Positions 19,745 through 27,909 of a DNA stretch of 40,975 nt are shown one piece after another; positions within the stretch are counted from its first letter, which is position 1, and each line of letters opens with the position of its first letter. The translations under genes were made by a program, and so were the position numbers. The notes below the pieces were generated by a model that saw only the letters and a list, made by a program, of their open reading frames with translations, was not told where the DNA came from and searched no databases. This DNA comes from Omnitrophica WOR_2 bacterium RIFCSPHIGHO2_02_FULL_48_11 (GTDB lineage: Bacteria; Omnitrophota; Gorgyraeia; Zapsychrales; GWA2-47-8), in NCBI GenBank assembly GCA_001805615.1, contig MHGP01000041.1, forward strand, positions 1-40,975, in the 5' to 3' direction.

Positions 19745-19797
19745 ATCTTTTTTAATACTATAATACTTTCTTTTTCTAAAAAAATTATTGAGTTTCA

Positions 19798-19826
19798 AGT
19801 ATATCCACCAAGGTTATTTTTGTCAA
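19798..19826 (-). promoter_or_regulatory. Sigma-70-like promoter of the tRNA-Thr to S10 supercluster
   Basis: On the minus strand TTGACA (19821-19826) is separated by exactly 17 nt from TATACT (19798-19803). This is a near-perfect sigma-70 promoter, about 200 nt upstream of tRNA-Thr. No comparable terminator-promoter boundary was seen between here and the left edge, so it may drive the whole cluster, with internal promoters not excluded. Confidence 0.85.
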
Positions 19827-19892
19827 GTAATTTTATTTATTTTATTTGAAATATAATTACCTCAGAATATTCAAGTTACGCTCTTTTAAAAC

Positions 19893-21062
19893 TTACTCTA
19901 CCAGCCTCAAAAAACGCCGTTTTCCCACCTTCAATACACCCGGCTTGACAGCCCAGGTTTCAGCGGTAATTTTATTCCCGTCATGGGTAATCGCCGCCTG
20001 CCCGATAAGCCGCCGCGCTTCGTTCTTGGACTCGACCAATTTTGTCCTTACCAAAATATCCACCAGGGATTCGGGGCTCTCCGTCCCCAAGCGGTACGCC
20101 TCGATGTCATCGGGAACTTTCTTTTGGCTGAAAGTCTTTTCGAAATTTTCTCTTTCTGCCTGGGCGGCCGCTGCCCCGTAAAATTGCTTCACGATCTCGC
20201 ATCCCAGACGGAGTTTTGCCTCCCGCGGATGCAATGTTTTTATCTCCGCAAGATCACAATCCGTAAGCAGCTCATAATACCGCAGCATGAGCGCGTCACT
20301 GATCGACATCACTTTGCCGAAGATCTCTCTCGGCGGCTCATTGATGCCGATATAATTTCCGAGCGACTTGCTCATCTTTTGTACGCCGTCCGTTCCCTCC
20401 AAAAGCGGCGTCATGATCACGACCTGCGGTTTAAAACCAAAGGCCTCCTGCAATTGCCGTCCCATCAGCAAGTTGAATTTCTGATCGGAACCACCCAGTT
20501 CGACATCCGCCTTTAAATGGACCGAGTCATATCCCTGCAAAAGCGGATAAATGAATTCCAACAGACTGATCTCCCGCTTATCTTCAAAACGTTTTTTGAA
20601 ATCCGCACGCACCAGCATCTGCGCCACCGTCGAGTGAGCGCACAACTCTAAAATTTCCTGAGCGCTTAATTTCTCCAGCCACGCACTATTGAAAACGACT
20701 TTGGTTTTTTTAGGATCAAGGATTTTAAAAACTTGTGCTTTATAAGTTTTGGCATTTTGGGCGATTTGTTTGGCATCCATTTTCGGACGGGTTTGATCTC
20801 GCCCGGAAGGATCCCCCACCTGCGCGGTAAAATCCCCGATGAGAAAATAGACCTGATGACCTAAATCTTGAAACTGCCGTAATTTTTTTAGAAGGACATA
20901 ATGCCCCAGATGGATATCCGGAGCGGTCGGATCAAACCCCGCCTTAATGCAGAGGGGTTTCTTGCGCTTCTCGCTTTCAATAAGCTTCTCTTCCAGCGCT
21001 TCGCGATTGATGATCTCGGCTGTTCCGCGGATGATTTTGGCGATACTATCCTGAATCTGCAT
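19893..21062 (-). CDS. tyrS: Tyrosyl-tRNA synthetase
   Basis: This is a class I aminoacyl-tRNA synthetase that charges tRNA-Tyr. The chosen ATG at 21062 gives MQIQDSIAKIIRGTAEIINR, which aligns with the N-terminus of the H. influenzae-like TyrRS subtype and yields 389 residues. The HIGH-type motif is in ADPTAPDIHLGH form (FDPTAPDIHLGHYVLLKKLR split), and KMSKSLGNYIG is intact. A C-terminal S4-like RNA-binding domain covers about the last 65 residues (LVDILVRTKLVESKNEARRL onwards). The ATG abuts the U-tract of the rpsA terminator, so there is no room for a Shine-Dalgarno sequence and the true mRNA start is unclear. Confidence 0.95.
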   Translation of the reverse strand: MQIQDSIAKIIRGTAEIINREALEEKLIESEKRKKPLCIKAGFDPTAPDIHLGHYVLLKKLRQFQDLGHQVYFLIGDFTAQVGDPSGRDQTRPKMDAKQIAQNAKTYKAQVFKILDPKKTKVVFNSAWLEKLSAQEILELCAHSTVAQMLVRADFKKRFEDKREISLLEFIYPLLQGYDSVHLKADVELGGSDQKFNLLMGRQLQEAFGFKPQVVIMTPLLEGTDGVQKMSKSLGNYIGINEPPREIFGKVMSISDALMLRYYELLTDCDLAEIKTLHPREAKLRLGCEIVKQFYGAAAAQAERENFEKTFSQKKVPDDIEAYRLGTESPESLVDILVRTKLVESKNEARRLIGQAAITHDGNKITAETWAVKPGVLKVGKRRFLRLVE

Positions 21063-21110
21063 AAAAAATAATAAAGGAACCACCTCGCCCCTCAAGCAAC
21101 GAGGTGGTTC
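21063..21110 (-). terminator. Intrinsic terminator between rpsA and tyrS
   Basis: On the minus strand GAACCACCTCG (21100-21110) pairs perfectly with CGAGGTGGTTC (21077-21087) around a 12-nt loop. A T-rich run CTTTATTATTTTTT then reaches the tyrS start codon. This is a strong rho-independent terminator for rpsA. It could also act as a tyrS attenuator, but no T-box elements were recognised upstream. Confidence 0.85.
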
Positions 21111-21155
21111 TTCCTCTATCTTATCAGGTTACTATCTATAAATGATTAACGAAGC

Positions 21156-22703
21156 TTAAGATAACCTGGCACTGACGCCGATCTTCATTTGTTCGACATC
21201 AACCTTAATGATCTTGACGCGAATTTTTTCACCAGGTTTAAGCGCTGCAGCTTTTTCTTTATCGATTTCGGATGAATATACCAAAGCCTCGATCTCATCC
21301 TCGAGCTTCACGAAAACCCCAAAGTTAGAATTCAGGACGACTTCCGCATCGACTTCGGCGTTGATAGGAAACCGTTCAGCAATCTTAGACCAAGGATTGG
21401 GAGTTAACTGCTTCAATCCGAGCGTGATCTTACGATTTTCACCGTCGACAGCGATGATGGAAACTTCCACTTCCTGACCTTTTTTCAAGACATCCTGCGG
21501 ATGATTGATTTTTTTGGTCCAGGACATGTCGGAAACGTGAATCATCCCTTCCAGACCGGATTCGAGCTCCACAAAGGCCCCGTAATCCGTAAACCCGCGG
21601 ACAATCCCCTTGACCTTGGAACCGATAGGAAACTTAATCTTAGCTTCCAGCCAAGGATTCATTTCCAACTGTTTCATGCTCAAAGAAATGCGCTTGGAAT
21701 CCTTATCTACGTTGATGATTTGCACTTCGACGATATCGCCGAGTTTGAATATTTCTTGCGGATTCACCATCTTCTTCTGCCAGGTGATCTCGGAAGAGTG
21801 CAGCAAACCTTCAATCCCGCGGTCGATCTCGACAAATACGCCATATGGCATAATATTGACGATCTTGCCTTTGACTTTCGACCCTGCCGGGAATTTTTGA
21901 TACACATCATCCCAGGGATTGGCCAGGATTTGCTTTAACCCGAGCGATACCTTGGAATTGGCTTTATCAAAATCCAAAATCAGGACTTCAACTTTATCGC
22001 CGATAGAGACAACTTCAGAAGGATGATTGATCCGTGACCAGCTCATATCCGTGATGTGCAAAAGTCCATCCACTCCGCCCAGATCAATAAAGGCACCGAA
22101 ATCGGTGATGCCCTTGACGGTTCCTTTGCGACGCTGACCTTTTTCAAGTTCTGTCCAAAGTTTTTCGCGGACCTGTTCTTTTTCTTTCTGCACAATATCT
22201 CGTCGAGAAAGGATCATATTCCGACGTTGTTTATTCAATTTAGCGATCTGAAAACTATACTTGTTCGACATGATCTCCTGATTGGTCACGCCCCGGAAGG
22301 ATGACAAGGACATGGGTAAAAACGCGTCGATGCCGTTGACATCAACCATATAACCGCCTTTGACCTGCTTAAGAACGCGGCCATCGACAATATCTCCTTC
22401 ATTGAGCTCATCACCGACAGTCATCCAGCCCTGCATTTTTTCGGCCTTAGCCCGAGAAAGGACCACGCGCCCGTCATCGTCCTCAACGGTTTCGATCAGA
22501 ACGTCGATCTGCTCGCCTACCGACAAATCTTCACGATTGCGAAATTCTTCAATCGCAATAAATCCTTCGGATTTGAATCCAATGTCAACGACAACTTCCT
22601 TCGCATTGATCGCGACAACGATTCCTTTCACAATATCCCCCTCTTTGAAATCACGAAGGGTATTGTTATACATCTCAAGCATTGTAGATTCTTTATCGCT
22701 CAT
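21156..22703 (-). CDS. rpsA: Ribosomal protein S1 (six S1 domains)
   Basis: S1 binds mRNA on the 30S platform and unwinds structured leaders. The ATG at 22703 (MSDKESTMLEMYNNTLRDF) has GAGAGG 11 nt upstream and gives 515 residues. Six consecutive OB-fold S1 domains can be read: about 21-85, 103-165, 188-256, 273-342, 360-430 and 447-510. Examples are GTVKGITDFGAFIDLGGVDG (domain 3) and GIVRGFTDYGAFVELESGLE (domain 5). The last domain is more diverged (DAEVVLNSNFGVFVKLEDE). It has its own promoter and ends at a strong terminator, so it is probably monocistronic. The leader appears able to hide the ribosome site. Confidence 0.95.
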   Translation of the reverse strand: MSDKESTMLEMYNNTLRDFKEGDIVKGIVVAINAKEVVVDIGFKSEGFIAIEEFRNREDLSVGEQIDVLIETVEDDDGRVVLSRAKAEKMQGWMTVGDELNEGDIVDGRVLKQVKGGYMVDVNGIDAFLPMSLSSFRGVTNQEIMSNKYSFQIAKLNKQRRNMILSRRDIVQKEKEQVREKLWTELEKGQRRKGTVKGITDFGAFIDLGGVDGLLHITDMSWSRINHPSEVVSIGDKVEVLILDFDKANSKVSLGLKQILANPWDDVYQKFPAGSKVKGKIVNIMPYGVFVEIDRGIEGLLHSSEITWQKKMVNPQEIFKLGDIVEVQIINVDKDSKRISLSMKQLEMNPWLEAKIKFPIGSKVKGIVRGFTDYGAFVELESGLEGMIHVSDMSWTKKINHPQDVLKKGQEVEVSIIAVDGENRKITLGLKQLTPNPWSKIAERFPINAEVDAEVVLNSNFGVFVKLEDEIEALVYSSEIDKEKAAALKPGEKIRVKIIKVDVEQMKIGVSARLS

Positions 22704-22714
22704 ACTTTTTTTAG

Positions 22715-22773
22715 CCTCTCTTATTCTAGAATTTTTAGACCTGAGAGATTTTTGAGGAATCTTCTCAAAATCT
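22715..22773 (-). promoter_or_regulatory. rpsA leader hairpins, one sequestering the ribosome site
   Basis: The minus-strand leader can form a hairpin between AGATTTTGAG and CTCAAAAATCT (plus 22746-22773). It can also pair CTCTC (22743-22747) with GAGAG of the GAGAGG ribosome site (22716-22720). The two share two bases and could be alternatives. S1 represses its own translation in enterobacteria, so autoregulation is plausible; this is inference from pairing by eye. Confidence 0.4.
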
Positions 22774-22783
22774 AAAGTATTCA

Positions 22784-22811
22784 ATTATCGCAAAAAAAGT
22801 TATTTTGTCAA
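22784..22811 (-). promoter_or_regulatory. Sigma-70-like promoter of rpsA
   Basis: Minus-strand TTGACA (22806-22811), a 16-nt spacer, then GATAAT (22784-22789). It lies between the plsC stop and rpsA, placing transcription start about 75 nt before the rpsA ATG. Confidence 0.8.
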
Positions 22812-22853
22812 ACAAATTTTTTGCAAGGACTAAACTCAGTAGAAACGCTAGGG

Positions 22854-23447
22854 TTAGGAACTTTGGGAAGCCGGGGCTAAAGTGTAGATAACCTTGATGA
22901 TCTGATCCGCCATGGCCTGGTAAGAATCAGCTTGTTGAAAGGAAATCGGCTTGCCATAAACGACCGAAACCGGGCGACGCCGCGGTATTTTTTGCCCTAA
23001 GGGCAGTACGGCATCCGAGCCGCTGACATAGGCAGGGATGACCGGCACGCCGCTTTTGATCACAATCAGCCCTATCCCGGGATGATTCTCTTTCTGCTCC
23101 ACCTTACGGGTCCCTTCCGGAAAAACCAGTAACGGATGGCCTTTTTTTAAGCGGCGGATAGCTTCTTTCAGCGCTCCGATATCAGCGGAATCCCGCCGGA
23201 TGGGAAAAGCCCCCAGGCAAGCAATCAAGGCCCCGAAGATTTTATTCTTGAAAAGCGATTCTTTGGCGAGAAAATGCAATTTCTGCTTCGTAGATAAGCG
23301 GAGAATGACCGGATCGAGGTTGCTGACATGATTACTGGCCAGAATATAACCTCCCTGCCGGGGGAGATGTTCGCGGCCAGTGGTCTTGATGGGAAAGAAA
23401 ATTTTACTGCAGAAAAGAGCAATATAATAGGCAGTCCAATAGACCAT
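22854..23447 (-). CDS. plsC: 1-acyl-sn-glycerol-3-phosphate acyltransferase (PlsC family)
   Basis: PlsC acylates lysophosphatidate to phosphatidate at the inner membrane, the second acylation step of phospholipid synthesis. The 197-residue product has an N-terminal hydrophobic stretch (VYWTAYYIALFCSKIFF). The catalytic NHVSNLD gives the H-x4-D motif near residue 39, and FPEGTR near residue 110 is the glycerol-phosphate-binding motif. A further block is GVPVIPAYVSGSDAVLP. It starts 1 nt after the phosphohexomutase stop, so the two are cotranscribed. In many bacteria plsC lies between cmk and rpsA; here cmk is absent and a mutase takes its place. The acyl donor cannot be told from sequence. Confidence 0.9.
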   Translation of the reverse strand: MVYWTAYYIALFCSKIFFPIKTTGREHLPRQGGYILASNHVSNLDPVILRLSTKQKLHFLAKESLFKNKIFGALIACLGAFPIRRDSADIGALKEAIRRLKKGHPLLVFPEGTRKVEQKENHPGIGLIVIKSGVPVIPAYVSGSDAVLPLGQKIPRRRPVSVVYGKPISFQQADSYQAMADQIIKVIYTLAPASQSS

Positions 23448-23448
23448 A

Positions 23449-24882
23449 CTATCGCTTTTTCAAGAGTGACTCGCCGTACTTGATTAACTGCTTGGCGCGC
23501 GTCGCTGATTTAGCTTCAGAATAAGCACGGACCAGCGGTTCTGTCCCGGAGGGCCTGAGCATGAGCCAGCTCTCATCATCGCAAATAAGTTTCACGCCGT
23601 CAAAATCCTTCATCTCAACAACTTTTTTCCCCAGAAGCCTTTTTGTTTTCTGGAACGCTTCCAAATCGAATTTTGTCCCGGGCCGAATTTTCAAATCAAA
23701 GCGCTCATAGGAATACCGGCCGAACTCTTTTTCCATGTCCTCGATAATCTTGCGGATATTCTTCTTTTGATAAACCATCATTTCCAAAAGCAGCAACCCG
23801 GCGAGCGTTCCATCACGTTCCGGAATATAATTCGGCAGCCCCATCCCGCCGGCCTCTTCCCCGCCGGCCACGATCTTCTCGGTGATCATCAATTCCGAAA
23901 TGTATTTGAAGCCCACCGGCGTTTCAAAAAGTTTTAAACCTAATTTCTTGGCAATGTTGTCGATCATGGTCGTACCGCAGATCGTTTTGACGACCCCGCC
24001 TTCCTGCCCCCGGTTCCGTACCAGATGAAGGATCAACAGACCTAAGATCTTCTGCGGATGAATAAACTCTCCCCCCGAGGCGACCGCCGCGATCCGATCC
24101 GCATCCCCGTCCAAAACAAGACCCAGGTCAAATTTTTCCTGTTTAACGCGCCGGAGAATCTCTTCCAGATATTCCACGACCGGCTCGGGCTTTCCGCCCT
24201 CGAAAGAAGGATTGACATCATCGCGCATCAAGGACAAACGGATCTTGGTCCCTTCCAGCACCTTCGCCATCAACCCGTTGCCGCTGCCGTGCATGGCATC
24301 CACCAAAACTTTAAAATTCGCACTTTTAATTTTCTTAAAATCGATATAGTCACGGATAAATTTGATGTATTCGTCTTTATAATCGTGCAGAATGATTTTC
24401 TTTTCGCTTTTAGCTACGTCAAAATCAACCGTTCTCACTTCTGACTGATACAAATAATCTTCGACCGTATCCGTGATATCTTTGGAAGCGCCGCCGCCTT
24501 GGCCGGTCTTTATCTTCACACCGTTGAATTTCCCGGGATTATGGCTCGCGGTGATCATGACGCCGGCGACACATTCCTGACGGATAACGCCAAAGCTCAA
24601 GGCCGGTGTGGGAATAGCGCCCTGGGAATGCAAAACCTCAATATTGTTGGCCGCCAAAACACTGCTGACGATCCGCGCATACTCATCGGATAAAAAGCGA
24701 GTGTCATACCCCACCGCCACGCGCTTGGCTGAGGCGCCGGTCTTTTTGCGCAAATGCCGATTGACCCATTCGCTGATCCCCTGCGCGACGATGGCCACAT
24801 TTTTAAATGTGAAATTATCCGAAATGACACCTCTCCAGCCATCGGTGCCGAATTTGATTTCAGTATTGATTTGTTCAGGCAT
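23449..24882 (-). CDS. Alpha-D-phosphohexomutase (phosphoglucomutase/phosphomannomutase family)
   Basis: This enzyme moves phosphate between C1 and C6 of a hexose phosphate. The start ATG 24882 (MPEQINTEIKFGTDGWRGVI) has AAGGAGC at good spacing and gives 477 residues. All four family signatures are present: TASHNPGKFNGVK near residue 95 with the phosphoserine, LDGDADRIA (Mg site) near 260, GGEEAGGMG (sugar-specificity loop), and RPSGTEPLVRAYSEA (phosphate binding) at the C-terminus. The GEEAGG loop favours glucose or mannose phosphates over glucosamine, but I cannot choose, so no symbol is given. It has its own promoter after nadD and is followed by plsC. Confidence 0.9.
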   Translation of the reverse strand: MPEQINTEIKFGTDGWRGVISDNFTFKNVAIVAQGISEWVNRHLRKKTGASAKRVAVGYDTRFLSDEYARIVSSVLAANNIEVLHSQGAIPTPALSFGVIRQECVAGVMITASHNPGKFNGVKIKTGQGGGASKDITDTVEDYLYQSEVRTVDFDVAKSEKKIILHDYKDEYIKFIRDYIDFKKIKSANFKVLVDAMHGSGNGLMAKVLEGTKIRLSLMRDDVNPSFEGGKPEPVVEYLEEILRRVKQEKFDLGLVLDGDADRIAAVASGGEFIHPQKILGLLILHLVRNRGQEGGVVKTICGTTMIDNIAKKLGLKLFETPVGFKYISELMITEKIVAGGEEAGGMGLPNYIPERDGTLAGLLLLEMMVYQKKNIRKIIEDMEKEFGRYSYERFDLKIRPGTKFDLEAFQKTKRLLGKKVVEMKDFDGVKLICDDESWLMLRPSGTEPLVRAYSEAKSATRAKQLIKYGESLLKKR

Positions 24883-24922
24883 GCCTGCTCCTTTGATGTA
24901 TACCGCTTTAACAGTTTCCACT

Positions 24923-24951
24923 AATTTAAGAGAAAATACGGCTCAAGTCAA
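24923..24951 (-). promoter_or_regulatory. Sigma-70-like promoter before the phosphohexomutase
   Basis: Minus-strand TTGACT (24946-24951), a 17-nt spacer, then TAAATT (24923-24928), in the 88-nt gap between nadD and the mutase. A short GCTCA/TGAGC hairpin overlaps the -35 and might be a weak nadD terminator. Confidence 0.55.
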
Positions 24952-24970
24952 TGAGCGTTTTTTCTTATTA

Positions 24971-25546
24971 TCATTCCTTATATAAACGATGCTTTTTGAT
25001 ATAGGCAAAAACTTTATCCGGAACGAAATATTTGATCGATCGGCCTTCCGCCACCCGGCTGCGCAAAAATGAAGAGGCAATGTCAATATCCGGCATGGCA
25101 ACGTACTTATATCTGATCCTGCTTCCTCTATATATATAGCCCGGCCGGTTAACAACGACAAATGTGACCAATTTTAAAAGCTGATCGATATTTTTCCAAT
25201 CACGTAATCCCGCCAGAGCATCCGCGCCAATAATAAAAAAAAGTTTTGTCCCGCGCGGGTATTTTTTCCTAAAATAGCGGACCGTATCAATGCTATACGA
25301 TTTCCCTGCCTTTTGTATTTCAAAATTCGAAACCGCAAAATCCGGATTCCCCTGCAGCGCCAAACGGACCATGTTATACCGATGCCGGGCCGCAGCAAGA
25401 TTCTTGATCTTTTTGTGCGGAGGAATACAGGAAGGGATAAAAATGATCTTGTCCAAATTCATCCGTTCCATGGCGACCTGCGCCATGGTTAAATGGCCGA
25501 TATGAATCGGATTAAAGGTCCCGCCCAATAAACCTATCCGTCTCAC
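24971..25546 (-). CDS. nadD: Nicotinate-nucleotide adenylyltransferase
   Basis: NadD joins ATP and nicotinate mononucleotide to make deamido-NAD in NAD synthesis. The 191-residue product starts MRRIGLLGGTFNPIHIGHLT, with the nucleotidyltransferase GGTFNPIHxGH motif at once. SCIPPHKK and FFIIGADALAGLRDWKNID are family blocks. The C-terminal substrate loop reads IASSFLRSRVAEGRSIKYFV, matching the usual ISSTxIR...G signature with small changes. Its ATG overlaps the proA TGA by 4 nt (ATGA), so it is translationally coupled to proA. The order obgE-proB-proA-nadD is common; the usual next gene rsfS is not seen. Confidence 0.93.
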   Translation of the reverse strand: MRRIGLLGGTFNPIHIGHLTMAQVAMERMNLDKIIFIPSCIPPHKKIKNLAAARHRYNMVRLALQGNPDFAVSNFEIQKAGKSYSIDTVRYFRKKYPRGTKLFFIIGADALAGLRDWKNIDQLLKLVTFVVVNRPGYIYRGSRIRYKYVAMPDIDIASSFLRSRVAEGRSIKYFVPDKVFAYIKKHRLYKE

Positions 25547-26802
25547 GTTCGAATTTGTCCTTTGCCAAAAACCAAATATTTATAGGTGGTCAGTTCCTCG
25601 AGAGCCATCGGCCCGCGGGCATGCAGTTTATCCGTGCTGATCCCAATCTCTGCCCCAAATCCAAACTGGTATCCGTCGGTAAAACGCGTCGAGGCATTGA
25701 CATACAGACACGCGGAATCCACCGATTTCAGGAATTCTTCAGCTTCTTTTCTATTTTCGGTCACAATGGCGTCGGAATGGTGCGAGCCGTGCGTGTTGAT
25801 ATGCCCTATGGCCTCTTGCGTGCCAGCAACGACCTTCACAGAAAGGATCAGATCAAGGTACTCGGTCTCCCAATCTTTGTTAGAAGCCTTTTTAATGCCT
25901 TTTTTAATGATACGGCGCGTGACGGGACAGCCACGAATTTCTACCCCGGCTTTCTTTAAATCGTTCACCATCCCCGGCAGAAATCGGATCGCCGCGTCTT
26001 TATGGACGAGCATCGATTCCATGGCATTGCAAACGCCCGGCTTCTGCACTTTGGCATTATAACAAATATTGTGCGCCTTATTGAGGTCCGCGTGGTCGCT
26101 CACATAAACATGACAAATGCCTTTATAATGCTTGATCACCGGGATACGCGAATGCTTCGCCACAAATTCAATCAATCCTTCTCCGCCGCGGGGAATAATC
26201 AAATCAATATACTTGTCCAATTTGAGCAAGACATTCACGGCTTCCCGATCAACCGAAGAAATCAAATACACCGCCTCCGGGGGAACTCCGGTTCCCTGCA
26301 AGGCATCGCGCAAGACCTGAAAAATCGCTTTATTCGAATAAAATGCCTCGCGCCCTCCCTTTAAAATTACCGCATTGCCGGATTTTAAACACAAACCGAC
26401 ACAATCGCTGACCACATTCGGCCGCGATTCAAAAATAATTCCGATCACCCCGATCGGCGTTCTAACCTTCTTGATCAAAAGACCGTTCGGCCGCTTGAAG
26501 CTGGTCAGCACCGCACCGACGGGATCTTTCAAATGTGCGGTGGCGATAAGGCATTTGGCCATCTCTTTAATGACTTTATCATTGAGCCGCAAACGTTCGA
26601 TCAGGGCTTTACTATAATTCCCTTTTTCCGCGACTTTAAGGTCTTTTTTATTCTCGGAAATAAGATAACTTTTCCGCCGCACAAGGGCGTGGGCCATTTT
26701 GCGCAGCGCCGCATTCTTGGTGCCGGTGGAAACCAACGACAACTCGTGCGCCGCCTGTTTGGCGGCCTGCGCCATTTTTATAATATGTTTTTCGACAGCC
26801 AT
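25543..26802 (-). CDS. proA: Gamma-glutamyl phosphate reductase
   Basis: ProA reduces gamma-glutamyl phosphate to glutamate semialdehyde with NADPH, step two of proline synthesis. The 419-residue length is standard for this aldehyde-dehydrogenase-like family. The cofactor region includes TPIGVIGIIFESRPNVVSDC and LKSGNAVILKGGREAFYSN. The catalytic cysteine is in VQKPGVCNAMESMLVH near residue 255. The C-terminal blocks NTHGSHHSDAIVTEN and GFGAEIGISTDKLHARGPMA are classic ProA. A GAGGGTAGG stretch precedes the ATG. It lies 9 nt after proB and overlaps nadD. Confidence 0.96.
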   Translation of the reverse strand: MAVEKHIIKMAQAAKQAAHELSLVSTGTKNAALRKMAHALVRRKSYLISENKKDLKVAEKGNYSKALIERLRLNDKVIKEMAKCLIATAHLKDPVGAVLTSFKRPNGLLIKKVRTPIGVIGIIFESRPNVVSDCVGLCLKSGNAVILKGGREAFYSNKAIFQVLRDALQGTGVPPEAVYLISSVDREAVNVLLKLDKYIDLIIPRGGEGLIEFVAKHSRIPVIKHYKGICHVYVSDHADLNKAHNICYNAKVQKPGVCNAMESMLVHKDAAIRFLPGMVNDLKKAGVEIRGCPVTRRIIKKGIKKASNKDWETEYLDLILSVKVVAGTQEAIGHINTHGSHHSDAIVTENRKEAEEFLKSVDSACLYVNASTRFTDGYQFGFGAEIGISTDKLHARGPMALEELTTYKYLVFGKGQIRT

Positions 26803-26811
26803 CCTACCCTC

Positions 26812-27909
26812 TTACCGTTTACTCAACACCAACTCATCCCGGTGAATAACTTCCGCTTTACCTTTTTTATCTTCAATGCGGTGCAGGTCGGAAACGGAAT
26901 AATTGATCACGCCGCGGGCGATCTCCCGGTCCTGGCGGTCGTGAACGACAACCACATCCTGGGCTCTAAAATGCCCGTCCCAGGCAACGACTCCCGGCAA
27001 AAGCAAACTCTTGCCACCTTCTAAAATAGCTTTTTTAGCGCCGTCGTCAATAGTAATTCTTCCCTTGGGCTTGGCACCGAAAGAAATCCAGTGCTTATGC
27101 GCCAGCAGCTTCTCTTCTTTCTCTACAAAAAAAGTCCCAATGCGTTCTCCCTCCAATATGCGGAGCAAAACATTTTCCATTTCTCCATGAGCGATAACAC
27201 AGGGGATATTGGCGTGGGTGGCGATCTTGATCGCCTCAAGCTTCGTGACCATTCCGCCGCGGGACATCTGTTTCTTGGTTGTCCCGGAAGCAAAGCCTTC
27301 GATCTCGCCGGTGATTTCTTTAATTTCTTCTAGTATTTTTTTCTCTCCCTGCGTGGGATCATACAGGCCTTCCACATCAGAAAGAATGACCAGCAAGTCC
27401 GCCTGAACTAAAGAGGCAACCAAAGCAGCCAGCTTATCATTGTCGCCGAATTTGATTTCATCCGTCGATATCGTGTCATTCTCATTGATAATAGGAACAA
27501 CGTTCTGTTCCAAAATAGCGTTCAGGGTATTGCGGGCATTCAGATACCTTTGCCGGTTATCAAAATCCTCCCACGTTAAAAGGACCTGGGCGCATTTTCT
27601 GCCTTCTGACGATGGTGCGATGAATAGGTCGCCATACGTCCCCATCAGAACCCCCTGCCCGATCGCGGCCCGGGCCTGCAAAGAGGCCAAATCCGTTGGT
27701 CGACGCTGTTCGCCCAGCTCCACCATCCCCAAAACAATCGCGCCCGAGCTCACCAGCACCACCTCAACGCCGCGGCTGTTGAGCTTGCAGATCTGCTCAA
27801 CCAGCGAAGGCAAACGGCTTTCCTGCGGCCGCATTTTATAAGTGGCAATGAGACTGGAGCCGACCTTGACGACTAAACGTTTGACTTTTTGGGGGAATTT
27901 TCGCGACAT
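26812..27909 (-). CDS. proB: Glutamate 5-kinase (with PUA domain)
   Basis: ProB phosphorylates glutamate to gamma-glutamyl phosphate, the first and usually proline-inhibited step of proline synthesis. The 365-residue product has an amino-acid-kinase domain (about 1-260): VVKVGSSLI near residue 13, LVSSGAIVLGM, the NENDTISTDEIKFGDNDKLA substrate block, and GTTKKQMSRGGMVTKLEAIK. The C-terminal part (from about 280, RITIDDGAKKAILEGGKSLL) is the PUA domain, so this is the full-length form. Its first 37 nt overlap the 3' end of obgE in another frame; both readings are well supported. It is coupled with proA. Confidence 0.95.
   Translation of the reverse strand: MSRKFPQKVKRLVVKVGSSLIATYKMRPQESRLPSLVEQICKLNSRGVEVVLVSSGAIVLGMVELGEQRRPTDLASLQARAAIGQGVLMGTYGDLFIAPSSEGRKCAQVLLTWEDFDNRQRYLNARNTLNAILEQNVVPIINENDTISTDEIKFGDNDKLAALVASLVQADLLVILSDVEGLYDPTQGEKKILEEIKEITGEIEGFASGTTKKQMSRGGMVTKLEAIKIATHANIPCVIAHGEMENVLLRILEGERIGTFFVEKEEKLLAHKHWISFGAKPKGRITIDDGAKKAILEGGKSLLLPGVVAWDGHFRAQDVVVVHDRQDREIARGVINYSVSDLHRIEDKKGKAEVIHRDELVLSKR

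Noticed and set aside
21063-21155. T-box riboswitch for tyrS
   Set aside because: The hairpin stem CGAGGTGGTTC is only superficially like a T-box; no antiterminator bulge, specifier loop or long leader fits between rpsA and tyrS.
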